Shown: in pieces, positions 24,674-36,061 of the stretch
Layout of the letters: the number at the start of each line of letters is the position of its first letter
How positions within the stretch are numbered: the stretch's first letter is position 1
NCBI GenBank assembly: GCA_946557105.1
Contig: CAMNSZ010000001.1
Coordinates: forward strand, 237,405 to 301,404
Source: an uncultured Lachnospiraceae bacterium
GTDB lineage: Bacteria > Bacillota > Clostridia > Lachnospirales > Lachnospiraceae
DNA: 64,000 nucleotides
Reading direction: 5' to 3'
Notes under the pieces: generated by a model
Database searches by the model: none
What the model was told of the DNA's origin: nothing
What the model saw: the letters and a program-made list of their open reading frames with translations, nothing else
Program-made: the position numbers and the translations under genes

Positions 24674-26257
24674 TTATAAAATCAAATCCTCCGACGGCTC
24701 CGTCTGTCTTTTACTTTCACAAAGTCCAAGCACGAGAAATAGAAGCGGCGCGTTCATTACCTGCTGAAAACTCACAAGGGAATTTACAAAATACAGACCT
24801 ACGGCAAGCATACCAAGCAACATACCTCTATATCTTTTCACTGCCGTCACAAATATACCCGTATAGCAGATTACACCCAGAATTCCCATATTTATCAAAT
24901 GGTTCAACCATTCGTTATGAGCATTGGCAAAGGTAGCTCCCGCCCAATGACCGTTTGTATTTATGACCGTACTCGTCCGGAAACCATTGTGCAAATATTC
25001 TGCAAAGCAATCAGGACCGGCGCCCACCAGCTTTTGTAAAATGTCTGCTTTCAGAAAACCGCATCCTGCCAGCTTCCACAAGGCGCCTCGTCCCTCCTGC
25101 CAAAAGTCCTGCAAAATGCCGTTCCTGCCTGTCAGCCCCGTAAAAAGAAAAAAGCACACCGTCAGGCATACGCCTGCCGGCAGCGCCACATACCATACTT
25201 TTCCCACAGCCGAAAGCTTCCTGACAGTTCCCTTCCCTAAATTACCGCGTCTCCTTAATAAGCAAAATAGAATCATCAATATGGCAAGGACTGCCCACCA
25301 TCCCGCCCAGCTGATTTTTTCGTACACGTCACCGTCTGCAGGCATGGCTTGTACACTTTCCATAAAAAATACTAAACCTGCAAAGCAGCCAATTCCAAAA
25401 ACCGTTCCGGCGGCAAGCAACAGACTTCTTTGAAGGAAAATAATATTTTTCCTTCCCCAGACAATACATATGCCAATACACATAGCGCAAAGCACCCAGC
25501 CAATATCACTTCCCTGTATGCACAAAAGCAAAAGTCCTGCCACGCTGGCAATAAAATGCCCTATTCTCTTGCGCCTCTCTTCACTCTGTAAATACGCCGA
25601 CGCCGAAAAGGCTATTGCCACACTCAGATACCCGCATAACCAATTAATGTTTCCCACTGTAGAAAGCATATGCCTGTATTCCCAGTCTATCTCGTTATAG
25701 GCCTTATGTAAACCCAACACATCAATTCCCAAACGCTGTAAAAATGCAATGCTACAGACCAAAAGCATCGCGCACTCCCCCAAATAAATGAGAAAACTAC
25801 CGTTACAACAGCTTCTGGAAACCATAAAATATATTGCCACAAATAATAGCTGTGAAATTGCGCCCATATACCAATCCCGATACCCCAGCCACGCCGTCCT
25901 CTCATAAGAACTCAATGCGGCGGACAAAAACGCACTGCCGCCATAAGCCGCCATGCAGGTGTCCATCATACTCCAAGCCCTTCCCCGCTTTTGTATATCC
26001 CCTACAATCTGCATCCCATCTGCTCCCTTTTTTCCCGCAATGATTTTCTGCACGAGGCATAGGAGCGCCGCCGCAAGCCATAAGCCCACGCAAATAAAGG
26101 ATACGTTGCGAAATAATAAATACTTCGTATCCCCCAGCTGCACGTAAGTTCCCTGTGTGTACAAAGGAAGAACGCAGAGAATCACTGCCATATAAAACCT
26201 ACAGAGCATGGCTTGGAATTCATTGTCTTTTGTCCTCATGATATTTTCTCTACTCAT
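24674..26257 (-). CDS. O-antigen ligase/polymerase-like membrane protein
   Basis: Polytopic membrane protein of 527 residues with about 12 hydrophobic helices. The large extracytoplasmic loop LVGAGPDCFAEYLHNGFRT, with NAHNEWLNHLINMGILGV, matches the Wzy/WaaL 'O-antigen ligase' pattern in which conserved Arg and His act on undecaprenyl-linked sugars. In a Gram-positive bacterium it would polymerise or attach a surface polysaccharide. No other glycosyltransferases adjoin it. No good ribosome binding site precedes the ATG at 26257; a second ATG six codons in is possible. Confidence 0.8.
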   Translation of the reverse strand: MSRENIMRTKDNEFQAMLCRFYMAVILCVLPLYTQGTYVQLGDTKYLLFRNVSFICVGLWLAAALLCLVQKIIAGKKGADGMQIVGDIQKRGRAWSMMDTCMAAYGGSAFLSAALSSYERTAWLGYRDWYMGAISQLLFVAIYFMVSRSCCNGSFLIYLGECAMLLVCSIAFLQRLGIDVLGLHKAYNEIDWEYRHMLSTVGNINWLCGYLSVAIAFSASAYLQSEERRKRIGHFIASVAGLLLLCIQGSDIGWVLCAMCIGICIVWGRKNIIFLQRSLLLAAGTVFGIGCFAGLVFFMESVQAMPADGDVYEKISWAGWWAVLAILMILFCLLRRRGNLGKGTVRKLSAVGKVWYVALPAGVCLTVCFFLFTGLTGRNGILQDFWQEGRGALWKLAGCGFLKADILQKLVGAGPDCFAEYLHNGFRTSTVINTNGHWAGATFANAHNEWLNHLINMGILGVICYTGIFVTAVKRYRGMLLGMLAVGLYFVNSLVSFQQVMNAPLLFLVLGLCESKRQTEPSEDLIL

Positions 26258-26306
26258 TTATTTATTACGTCCGGACAGCAGCCATAACAGGCGTTCTATA
26301 CTGCGC

Positions 26307-27140
26307 TTATCTAACGCAGCAATAATTTTGTAACAGCCATTTTGCCACACCGTCACTATCATTACTTTCAATAATTCCTGTCGCAATGCTTTTCAGTTCC
26401 TGCACGGCATTTTCCACGGCATAGCACTCGTCCGATATTTCAAACATCGGAATATCATTAACGGCGTCTCCAAAAGAGACAATTCTGTCACTCTCCGATA
26501 ACTCCTTCAATCTCTTTATCGCTTCCGCCTTTGTGGCCCTTTGGGGCATAATCTCACACATATATTCCGATTGATACAATTCCTGCTGAAGAATACATCG
26601 AAATCCGTCAATCTTTGAAAAAATATTATAGATGGGGAGCAATTCCTCTTTTTCACCATAACATGTATAATAAAATGCCTCTCCATCATACAGACCTTCC
26701 TGATCCTTTAATGGTCTGAACCTCTTGTCCTTCTTGCGAAGAGAAAGGTAATTCCTAATCCCCTGATTTTCCCTCGCTTTATTCCATGAAACCCTTTCAA
26801 CCTGCTCCACATAAGAATATACCAAAGGACTTATATCGTTCTCTTCTAAAATTCCTCTGGCAAATTCCGCTTCTTCTTTTGAAAAAGCTAAGGAAGATAT
26901 AATCTCTCCCGTTTGAGGGTGTACGATAAGCGCGCCGTTATATACGGCCACCGGAATACTCACGGGCAATCCTTCCGTTACCACCGACGACGACGTCAAA
27001 GACCTTGCGGTTGCATATGTAAACATCATTCCTTGTTTTATCAGCTCACTGATGATCCTTATACTATCCGCATTAACCCTGCTCCTTGTATTTAAAAGCG
27101 TTCCGTCCAAATCCGTCACATATAACGTTCTCTTATTCAT
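26307..27140 (-). CDS. Cof-type HAD-superfamily phosphatase
   Basis: 277 residues with motif I TDLDGTLLNT at the N-terminus, a C2 cap, and motif IV SFGDAVNDIPMFEI near residue 235. It is probably a sugar-phosphate phosphatase of the YidA/Cof group; the substrate is unknown. GGAG lies upstream of the ATG. It differs clearly from the Cof protein at 8747 and is not a recent duplicate. Confidence 0.88.
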   Translation of the reverse strand: MNKRTLYVTDLDGTLLNTRSRVNADSIRIISELIKQGMMFTYATARSLTSSSVVTEGLPVSIPVAVYNGALIVHPQTGEIISSLAFSKEEAEFARGILEENDISPLVYSYVEQVERVSWNKARENQGIRNYLSLRKKDKRFRPLKDQEGLYDGEAFYYTCYGEKEELLPIYNIFSKIDGFRCILQQELYQSEYMCEIMPQRATKAEAIKRLKELSESDRIVSFGDAVNDIPMFEISDECYAVENAVQELKSIATGIIESNDSDGVAKWLLQNYCCVR

Positions 27141-27249
27141 TATTACCTACTCCATTCCGCTCACCGCGTAATCCCTTTACTATCGTGCTTTTCCTGCCAC
27201 CCCAATGATTCCTTAAAGCAATCCGGTCTGATATGCAATGTCATTTAGG

Positions 27250-27347
27250 GCAATCGCCCGGAACGCTCCATGACTTAGGTACTTTATAAGCGCTTTAGCG
27301 CGATGCGCTGATGTGACCACGCATTGACACTCATCGGAGCATCTATC
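27250..27347. repeat. Possible relative of the CGGAGC/GCTCC intergenic repeat
   Basis: In the 209-nt gap, CGGAACGCTCC near 27260 and CATCGGAGC near 27342 are partly complementary, and a TAAGCGCTTTAGCGCGATGCGC palindromic run lies between. Similarity to the elements at 4001 and 17947 is limited to the arms. Confidence 0.3.
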
Positions 27348-27349
27348 GC

Positions 27350-28072
27350 CTATAGTTCCAGCATCATATCTTTAAGGGCTTCCCAGCTCTCAACTGTCAA
27401 TACATCTTCCTTTTTATTGTACGGCAAATCAATGGCGCCTGTATACCAGACCGGAAATATTCCTGCATTCCTTGCTCCCACAATATCACATTCATATTGA
27501 TCCCCAATATACCAGACGTCCTTTGGCGCTAAATCCGCCTTTTCAAGCGCCAATTCAAAAATTCGCTTGTTTGGTTTGCGAAACATATATTCGCTTGTCG
27601 CAAGAATAAATTCAAACTCATGGTTAGGAACTATGGAACAAATCCGCTGATTTACAGCTTCCTTGCAGTATGAAATGTTGCTTATCACCCCTGTGCGAAT
27701 ACCCTGCTTCTTTAAAAATACCAAAAATTGTTCTATTCCTTCCGTCGGAACCGCCGGCGCTGCAGCATCCCAAAAAATTGTGTCTACCTCCTCGTTAGAT
27801 AAGGGTATATCAATTCCCAATGACTCATATAAGTACGACGTAAACGTATGATTCGGAACTTCCACTTGAAATAAATGCCTCTTTAACGGGTCAAATCTGC
27901 CCAATTCTTTATTAATAGAGTTTGCTGCTGCCTGAATCTCCTCAGCGGTACGGTTATATTTGTTTTTTGCAGCATACTTCATTACGGCTTTTGTACCCTT
28001 CACTCCATCAAATTTCATTTCATTCGCCAATGTTTGTCCATAATCAAACAGTATCATTTGGGGTAGATTCAT
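27350..28072 (-). CDS. HAD-superfamily hydrolase (subfamily IA)
   Basis: 240 residues with a variant motif I LFDYGQTLANE, motif II VISNISYCK, motif III KPNKRIFELAL and motif IV YIGDQYECDIVGARNAG. The helical C1 cap places it in the YjjG/HAD-IA group, often nucleotidases or phosphoglycolate-type phosphatases. Its start has an AGAGGAG site. It lies between the other HAD phosphatase and the restriction-modification pair; no functional link is visible. Confidence 0.88.
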   Translation of the reverse strand: MNLPQMILFDYGQTLANEMKFDGVKGTKAVMKYAAKNKYNRTAEEIQAAANSINKELGRFDPLKRHLFQVEVPNHTFTSYLYESLGIDIPLSNEEVDTIFWDAAAPAVPTEGIEQFLVFLKKQGIRTGVISNISYCKEAVNQRICSIVPNHEFEFILATSEYMFRKPNKRIFELALEKADLAPKDVWYIGDQYECDIVGARNAGIFPVWYTGAIDLPYNKKEDVLTVESWEALKDMMLEL

Positions 28073-28206
28073 ACATTCTTTCTCCTCTGGCTTTAATAAA
28101 TCATTTAAGGCATTTTCTTATACCTTTAATTTTTTTCATGTATTTTCTTATATATTTATCAAGCTTCTATTCTGCAATTATATGGCCGCCAAAGCTGCTT
28201 AATAAA

Positions 28207-29166
28207 TTAAATTTTAAAATATGCGTACTCCAAAGACAATTTTGAAAGCTCCGCCTTTAATGTAGCTCTATGATTATCAACTGCGCCGCCAGCCAAATTC
28301 CTGCCCAACATCTCCTTCATGGAGCCGGCTATCCCTGTTGCAGATTTTCTTCCCCAGTAATTTCCGCCGCTTAAATTACTCACACGCAAAACAGACACCG
28401 ACGTACTTTTAAGCTTCTCTATGTTCACCGTTGGAACCGTAGCAAACGCATATGTAAATCGTTTTGCATTGCCAATGGCATATCCTTCCCTTCCTATAGT
28501 AATATTGGTTTTAAATTTATCAGCCGAATAAATCATATCCCATAGCATAGGAATTTGGGCGTTATCGTTCCAGTTGGTCTTACACTGGATAATATGAATT
28601 TCTGTTTCCGCAAAATCCCTTGCCGCCAATGCGTTCAAAACCTCTTTTAAATTGTATTGCATTTTTCCTCTATGCTCTATTTTAATTACATTGCCATCCT
28701 CGCCTTGAACGGATACCCTATCCTTATCCATAATATATTCCCGTTTATCCGGGAATGTAATTGCAATTAAATCAGACTCCGTATTGGAAACAAAGGTGCC
28801 GTAATTTACGGTTATTGCATTGCTAACCGGATCCGGAATCAAATCCTTTTTATGCTTTATCACCACTGTCCTTCTGCCTATACAGCACAAATTTAAATAC
28901 CAGCATACTAAGGCTTCCCAGTTAGCGCCTCCTCCCGACACCTCGCTTTGACTTCTCGTTTTGTCTGTCCGCGCTTTTGACGTATTTGTTGTATAAAATA
29001 TCTCTCTTAAATGATCTCCCAAATCAAAAATTTGGCCGGCGTTTTTTTGAGGCGCAAGCGTATCTATCTTACTTTTCCATTTTGACCATGCACCATTAAA
29101 GCCTTTTACGTCAAAAAGACTTTTTACGGATTCTTCTCTTAACTTCTCTACTATATTTTGACACAT
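28207..29166 (-). CDS. Type II restriction endonuclease, PD-(D/E)XK type, of unknown specificity
   Basis: 319 residues. A conserved-looking SGGGANWEALVCWYLNL helix precedes the nuclease core NTESDLIAIT ... EIHIIQCKTNWND. This fits the D-(D/E/Q)xK active site in the Gln variant that is also seen in Mrr-like enzymes. It begins 16 nt after the cytosine methyltransferase gene and shares its transcript, so it is assigned as the cognate endonuclease. The recognition sequence cannot be read from the protein. An AAAGGGG site precedes the ATG. Confidence 0.78.
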   Translation of the reverse strand: MCQNIVEKLREESVKSLFDVKGFNGAWSKWKSKIDTLAPQKNAGQIFDLGDHLREIFYTTNTSKARTDKTRSQSEVSGGGANWEALVCWYLNLCCIGRRTVVIKHKKDLIPDPVSNAITVNYGTFVSNTESDLIAITFPDKREYIMDKDRVSVQGEDGNVIKIEHRGKMQYNLKEVLNALAARDFAETEIHIIQCKTNWNDNAQIPMLWDMIYSADKFKTNITIGREGYAIGNAKRFTYAFATVPTVNIEKLKSTSVSVLRVSNLSGGNYWGRKSATGIAGSMKEMLGRNLAGGAVDNHRATLKAELSKLSLEYAYFKI

Positions 29167-29182
29167 AAATCCCCTTTCATCT

Positions 29183-30502
29183 CTATAAAACTCTTATTAT
29201 CTCAGCCGCCACGGCTTTAGCCAATAACGGCGGCACGGCGTTGCCCACCTGTGAATACTGGGGCACCTCTACACGTCTGCGCAATCCACCCGTCGTCCTT
29301 TTCCCTAAAAATTCAAAGCTATCGTCAAACGACTGCATCCGTGCCAATTCTCTGACGGTAAAGGTTCTTGGTTCAAAAGGCGAAATGTAATCATCCGCTA
29401 TTGTCATAACTGTCGCTGCCGGTCTGGTTCTATCTAATCGAGTCCTGATATTTTTTTTGGTGAGTAAAATATCAGCATTCTCCCTACTTACATTTCCGGC
29501 TCTAAATACTTCAATGACAGCCTCTGCATCTATTCCTATATTTTCAACACAATGTGCTATCAATGCGGGATAATCCGCTATGTCGATTCCTTCAGTCATC
29601 ACTCTGTTCTTTAATTCCGCACCGTCTTCCCCCTCTCTGAAAAGTGAAAAACGCTCGGAAATAATTTGCCGGTGAACGGAAATTTCATTATTATATACAT
29701 TTCCGTTACTGGGAATCGCATTTCCATTGACATCCGGCGTTCTACCGGCTCTGGAACTCAACTGAAAATCGGAATCATTTGTATGTACTTGAGCAAAAAC
29801 TTGCCCGTCTCTTATTAAATCGCTTATAGCATCCGTAATTGTTAATGCCGTCTCATCCGTATATACAGGCTCAGGATATGACGGAGCTGTCATATCCGTT
29901 CTGTACGCAATAACAATAATTCTATTTCTTCTCTGGGGCACACCGTAATGCGCCGCATTTAAAATTCTTGGTTCAAGCGTATGATAACCTATCAATTCAA
30001 ATTCATTTCTCAATATATTCAAAACAAATTCGCCGTCTTCATATCGTCGACCCGTTATCCCTGCAAATCCATAAAATCGTGTATCTGTAAAACCCGTAAC
30101 ATTCTCCATTACCACATATTTGGGACGTACTTCGTTAATCACTCTTAAATATTCTCTAAAAAGCATATTTCTGGGATCGTAGGGATTTCTCCTGCCCGCC
30201 CTGCTAAACCCTTGACATGGCGGACCGCCGAAAACCGCGTCTATTTCCGGGATTTGTTCCCCTCTGAATATTTCAAGATTACCTATCGCTTCGTGTATGA
30301 TTTGCCCGTTTAAGTCTCTTATATCACCACAATGAAAATATGTATTAACTCCTTGATATAATCCCAGCTGCCTATGTCTGTTTATATATGTCCTCTGAAC
30401 ATCTTTGTTAATATCATTGGAAAAAAGGATATGAAAACCGGCTTGAATAAGCCCTTCACTCATTCCACCGGCGCCGCAAAACAAATCTATTGCATATGCC
30501 AT
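29183..30502 (-). CDS. DNA (cytosine-5)-methyltransferase of a Type II system
   Basis: 439 residues with the ordered C5-methyltransferase motifs: I AIDLFCGAGGMSEGL, IV GGPPCQGFSRAGRR with the catalytic Cys, VI VVMENVTGF, VIII PQRRNRIIVIA, and IX-X RTFTVRELARMQSF ... QVGNAVPPLLA. The variable target-recognition region lies between VIII and IX (about residues 210-350). It protects host DNA from the adjacent endonuclease. The pair sits downstream of dnaJ in otherwise conserved chromosome, which suggests horizontal acquisition. GGGAGG lies upstream of the ATG. Confidence 0.93.
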   Translation of the reverse strand: MAYAIDLFCGAGGMSEGLIQAGFHILFSNDINKDVQRTYINRHRQLGLYQGVNTYFHCGDIRDLNGQIIHEAIGNLEIFRGEQIPEIDAVFGGPPCQGFSRAGRRNPYDPRNMLFREYLRVINEVRPKYVVMENVTGFTDTRFYGFAGITGRRYEDGEFVLNILRNEFELIGYHTLEPRILNAAHYGVPQRRNRIIVIAYRTDMTAPSYPEPVYTDETALTITDAISDLIRDGQVFAQVHTNDSDFQLSSRAGRTPDVNGNAIPSNGNVYNNEISVHRQIISERFSLFREGEDGAELKNRVMTEGIDIADYPALIAHCVENIGIDAEAVIEVFRAGNVSRENADILLTKKNIRTRLDRTRPAATVMTIADDYISPFEPRTFTVRELARMQSFDDSFEFLGKRTTGGLRRRVEVPQYSQVGNAVPPLLAKAVAAEIIRVL

Positions 30503-30849
30503 TGCTGGTTCCTCCCTTTCCTAAATCCTCTCACATATTTCACAAAATGTTTCAGAGCTTATGTTTATATAACTGAACAAGTACCGCTATGCGTGATTCA
30601 TTTTAACATATATTTCATTGCCTTACCACAAAATAATTTATTTCATATATAATTTAACATTCCTTCTTATATCCAATTGACAAATTAGAATAAGGCAGGG
30701 CTACCGTTCTTATGCAGACCGCCATGTCATGCACAATATCAATCAAGCTCCAAGCCCGATTCAATTAATAAAGAAACACCCCGCTTCCACATACCTCCCC
30801 GGCTCAGCAAAAAGGCAGTGTTTCTTTACAAACACTGCCTCCCTACCGC
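30503..30849. other. 347-nt gap: leader of the restriction-modification operon and dnaJ terminator
   Basis: The left part is an AT-rich leader for the methyltransferase gene with several TTAAAAT/TATATAA boxes but no clear -35 pairing. The right end holds the dnaJ terminator (30808..30840). No gene or repeat is recognised in between. Confidence 0.5.
30808..30840 (-). terminator. Intrinsic terminator of the hrcA-grpE-dnaK-dnaJ operon
   Basis: AGGCAGTGTTT and AAACACTGCCT pair perfectly (11 bp) with a six-base loop, and the minus strand continues with TTTTTG. It lies 10 nt after the dnaJ stop. Confidence 0.92.
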
Positions 30850-32028
30850 TTATTTCCAAAATTTCTTTTTCTTCCCGTCCTTGGTTTCCTTGTTCTCACC
30901 GCCTGCTTCGGCGCCCTCTGTTTTCTTGGTGGCGTTAAGGGAATTATCCGTCAATGCGTCAAACTGCTTTAGCAGCTCCTTCGCCTCATGACTTAGCTTA
31001 TCGGGCACCTGTACCACTAAGGTGACATAATGGTCTCCGCGCACATCTCTGCTGCGCCATGAAGGAACACCCTTACCCTTTAACCGCACCTTTGTATCGG
31101 TCTGCGTTCCCGGCTTAACGTCATAGATGACCTTACCGTCCACCGTATCAATATAAATTTCCCCGCCAAGCGTCGCAACGGCAAAGGAAATCGGCACCGT
31201 TGAATAAATATTAAATTCCTGACGCTGGAAAATAGGATGCCTGCCCACAATAACCTCTACCAAGACATCTCCTCTGGGTCCTCCGTTTGTTCCGGGCTCA
31301 CCAAGACCGGGCATTCTCGTGGACTGCCCGTTGTCAATGCCCGCGGGAATATCAACGGAATAGCGCTTCTTCATAGGGATATATCCCGTACCCCTACAAT
31401 CCGCACATTTCTCCTTGATAACCTTACCCGTTCCCTGACAATCAGGACAGGTCTGCACGTTGCGGACAGTTCCGAAGAAGGATTGCTGTGTATAAACAAC
31501 CTGCCCCTTTCCGCCGCACTTTCCACAGGTCTCAGGACTTGTTCCCGGCTTAGCGCCGGAACCGTTACAGGTCTTACAGGTCTCCTTTACCGTAAGCTCA
31601 ATCTCCTTTTTACAGCCAAATACAGCCTCCTCAAAGCTGATACGGACACTGGTTCGCAGATTGGCTCCCTTCATGGGACCGTTATTTCTCGCGCTCCTGC
31701 TGCGTCCGCCGCCAAAGAAATCACCGAATATATCACCGAATATATCGCTAAAATCCGTTCCGCTGAAATCAAAGCCACCGGCGCCGCCGGCGCCACCCTC
31801 AAACGCTGCATGACCAAACTGATCATACTGCCGCTTCTTTTCGGGATCACTTAACACAGCATATGCCTCTGAAGCCTCTTTAAACTTTTTTTCGGCTTCG
31901 GCGTCACCGGGATTCATATCCGGATGATACTTTTTCGCCAAAATACGATATGCTTTTTTAATTGCAGCTTCATCTGCATTTTTATCCACGCCGAGGACTT
32001 CATAATAGTCTCGCTTTTGCTCTGCCAT
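30850..32028 (-). CDS. dnaJ: Co-chaperone DnaJ
   Basis: Hsp40 co-chaperone that stimulates DnaK ATPase and delivers clients. 392 residues from ATG 32028. The J domain has the HPD motif ([10 protein letters not shown]). It is followed by a Gly/Phe region with DIF-G repeats, and four zinc-finger repeats ([32 protein letters not shown]). The C-terminal substrate domain comes next, and the tail is Lys/Glu rich ([22 protein letters not shown]). The track start four codons upstream is a TTG and unlikely. It lies downstream of dnaK, separated by 234 nt. Confidence 0.97.
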   Translation of the reverse strand: MAEQKRDYYEVLGVDKNADEAAIKKAYRILAKKYHPDMNPGDAEAEKKFKEASEAYAVLSDPEKKRQYDQFGHAAFEGGAGGAGGFDFSGTDFSDIFGDIFGDFFGGGRSRSARNNGPMKGANLRTSVRISFEEAVFGCKKEIELTVKETCKTCNGSGAKPGTSPETCGKCGGKGQVVYTQQSFFGTVRNVQTCPDCQGTGKVIKEKCADCRGTGYIPMKKRYSVDIPAGIDNGQSTRMPGLGEPGTNGGPRGDVLVEVIVGRHPIFQRQEFNIYSTVPISFAVATLGGEIYIDTVDGKVIYDVKPGTQTDTKVRLKGKGVPSWRSRDVRGDHYVTLVVQVPDKLSHEAKELLKQFDALTDNSLNATKKTEGAEAGGENKETKDGKKKKFWK

Positions 32029-32179
32029 TGTAATAACCAAGCCTTTCTATCTATCACTTTGCGGCTGCTCTATCTAAAACTGCAGCCATCCTGCACACTT
32101 GAACTATCATAGCACAAATTGTCTATACCGTAAAGTAAACATTATAAGTACCTTTAACGTATCGCAGCTACGTATTATT

Positions 32180-32210
32180 TCGGACAGAAGAGATTATCTC
32201 CCCTGCCCGA
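32180..32210. repeat. Stem-loop between dnaK and dnaJ
   Basis: On the minus strand TCGGGCAGGGGAGA and TCTCTTCTGTCCGA pair over 14 positions allowing G-U pairs, with a very short loop. No T-run follows, so it is more likely an mRNA processing or stabilising structure than a terminator. Confidence 0.45.
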
Positions 32211-32262
32211 ACCTATCACTATATTGTATTAAAAAATAATGAAACTGTTATATATATTATTC

Positions 32263-34140
<1,878 letters not shown>

Positions 34141-34176
34141 CTATATATTTGAAATGTTTCTTTGCTTTGTTAATAT

Positions 34177-34806
34177 CTATTGAACTACCGCTACCATACT
34201 GTGCCTTACTACGGCTTCTCTATAGGTATAGCCCTTTTGAAGCTCCTGCGCGACAATACCTGATTCGTATTCCTCACTCTCCACCTGCATTACCGCATTG
34301 TGAAGGTTGGGGTCAAACTCACAGCCCACCGCTTCTATAGGCGCAACTCCCACCGCTTCCAGCTCAGTAAGGAGCTGCTTGTAAATACGGTTCATACCGT
34401 CCACAAAGGGATCCTCCTTCTGATCCTCCGGAACCGTGGCAAGCCCTCTTTCAAAATTGTCAACCACGGGAAGTATCTTTTCAATAATACTTTTGGCTCC
34501 CGTCTCAAACATTGCCTGCTTTTCTCTGTCCGTTCTCTTTCGGAAATTCTCGAATTCCGCCATCTGACGCTTAACCCGATCCTCTAACTGTTCAATCTGC
34601 TCTTTGTAAGCATCCGCCTTTTTATCCAGCTTCGCCTGCTTCTTTGCAGCCTTTTTCTCCGCTCTGGTCCTGCCGCCTTCCTCCGCCTCGCAGGCTTCCT
34701 CCGAATGATCCTCCAAATCCTGCTCTGTTTCGGTATCCTCAGCCTCGGATGCAGTATTTTCTTCAACATCAGATTCCTCTAATATTTCTTTTTCCTGTTC
34801 TTCCAT
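34177..34806 (-). CDS. grpE: Nucleotide exchange factor GrpE
   Basis: 209 residues. The N-terminal third is a highly acidic coiled-coil leader, then comes the signature region RQMAEFENFRKRTDREKQAMFETGAKSIIEKILPVVDNFERGL. The C-terminal beta domain ends with GYTYREAVVRHSMVAVVQ. It releases ADP from DnaK. Located between hrcA and dnaK. Confidence 0.96.
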   Translation of the reverse strand: MEEQEKEILEESDVEENTASEAEDTETEQDLEDHSEEACEAEEGGRTRAEKKAAKKQAKLDKKADAYKEQIEQLEDRVKRQMAEFENFRKRTDREKQAMFETGAKSIIEKILPVVDNFERGLATVPEDQKEDPFVDGMNRIYKQLLTELEAVGVAPIEAVGCEFDPNLHNAVMQVESEEYESGIVAQELQKGYTYREAVVRHSMVAVVQ

Positions 34807-34830
34807 GCTTACCCGTTCCTTTCTATTCCT

Positions 34831-35868
34831 TTATGACTCATCATCTTTTCTGTATAATTCATCCAACTTGGTCTGAAGTGTTCTGAGCGTTCCCACAACC
34901 TTGTCGTAATCCATTCGCTTAGGACCGATGATACCTATAGTTCCCCTCATTCCCCCGTCTAATTCATAGGTTGCGGTTACCACGCTGCAATCCTTCATGC
35001 TCTGTACGGGAGTCTCGTCTCCAATATATACCTGAATCCCTGTATTTTCCTCATCTGCAAGCGCTTCCTGCACCAAACTGCCAAGCTGCTGCTTCTCCTC
35101 AAAGGTATTGATCAGCTCGCTTGCTTTCTGCTGATCCGCCAGCTCGGGATATCGGAAAATATTGTTGGTTCCGCTGGTGTAAATCTCCAAATCCTCGTCT
35201 GCCTTAATCGCCTCAGCCACCGCATCAATCACTTCGCTGACTATATCGCTATGACTTCCCGCCTGCTGCTTCATGGCGGAAATCATGGCCAAATTAATCT
35301 CGTCGATGGATAAGCCGTTTAAATTAGTATTCAACAAAATATTCAGCTTTAACAGCGTCTCATCGGAAAGCTCCTGTGTTACGGAAAGAATGTTATTTTT
35401 TATAACGTTCCCTTCTACTACTATAACGGCCAAAATCTGATTGTCGGCAACCCTGGAAAGCTGAACGAACTTAACCTTGTTCCTCTTGGTCTGAGGTGCG
35501 GTTATCATGGCGGCATACTGCGTATTCTGCGCCACCACCTTTGCAACCTGCTTCAAAAGCGTCTCCATCTTATCCTGACGCTCCAAAAGCATCTCTTTCA
35601 TTTCCACTACCTCTCTCTCCTTCTCCTGCATCAAAGCGTCCACATAAAAGCGGTAACCCTGATCGGAGGGAATCCTTCCTGCCGAGGTGTGGGGTTGTAA
35701 GATATAACCCATTTCCTCCAAATCTGCCATCTCGTTCCTGATTGTAGCGGAACTTAAGTTCAGGTCAGTATACTTAGAAATTGTCCTGCTGCCTACCGGT
35801 TCTCCTGTCTCCAGATAATTCCGAATAATGGCTTGCAATATCTTGGTCTTTCTCTCATCCAACTGCAT
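34831..35868 (-). CDS. hrcA: Heat-inducible transcription repressor HrcA
   Basis: 345 residues with an N-terminal winged helix (LDERKTKILQAIIRNYLETGEPVGSRTISKY), an insertion domain and a GAF-like domain ending near GTIGIIGPKRMDYDKVVGTL. It binds the CIRCE operator located 70 nt upstream of its own start and so represses the whole operon; GroEL normally keeps it active. GGAG precedes the ATG. Confidence 0.97.
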   Translation of the reverse strand: MQLDERKTKILQAIIRNYLETGEPVGSRTISKYTDLNLSSATIRNEMADLEEMGYILQPHTSAGRIPSDQGYRFYVDALMQEKEREVVEMKEMLLERQDKMETLLKQVAKVVAQNTQYAAMITAPQTKRNKVKFVQLSRVADNQILAVIVVEGNVIKNNILSVTQELSDETLLKLNILLNTNLNGLSIDEINLAMISAMKQQAGSHSDIVSEVIDAVAEAIKADEDLEIYTSGTNNIFRYPELADQQKASELINTFEEKQQLGSLVQEALADEENTGIQVYIGDETPVQSMKDCSVVTATYELDGGMRGTIGIIGPKRMDYDKVVGTLRTLQTKLDELYRKDDES

Positions 35869-35938
35869 CCCGTCACTCCTTTACGGAACTGTTGCAATAA
35901 CATCCGCCGGGAAATCAAAAACATTCTCCGGCTTCTTA

Positions 35939-35965
35939 TTAGCACTCGACAAAGAGGAGTGCTAA
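35939..35965 (-). promoter_or_regulatory. CIRCE operator (HrcA binding site)
   Basis: TTAGCACTC, nine bases, GAGTGCTAA: a perfect match to the CIRCE consensus inverted repeat. It lies between the promoter and the hrcA start, within the expected transcript leader. Confidence 0.98.
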
Positions 35966-35979
35966 CATCTTCTTACCAT

Positions 35980-36008
35980 AAAATAGCACTTGGGCTATAC
36001 GTTGTCAA
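35980..36008 (-). promoter_or_regulatory. Sigma-A promoter of the hrcA operon
   Basis: TTGACA, a 17-bp spacer and TATTTT on the minus strand. CIRCE begins 14 nt downstream of the -10 box, so HrcA would block at the transcription start. Confidence 0.9.
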
Positions 36009-36061
36009 CAGATTTCTCGGAAAATAATTCTAAAATAATTATTAAGTAAAAATGGCACTCC

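Noticed and set aside
28207-30502. Larger phage-defence island
   Set aside because: Only the methyltransferase-endonuclease pair is present; the neighbours are housekeeping genes and no other defence genes or mobility genes adjoin.
31720-31760. Short direct repeats (accgaatatatc twice)
   Set aside because: They are the codons of the DIFG repeats in the Gly/Phe region of DnaJ, not a DNA repeat element or CRISPR.
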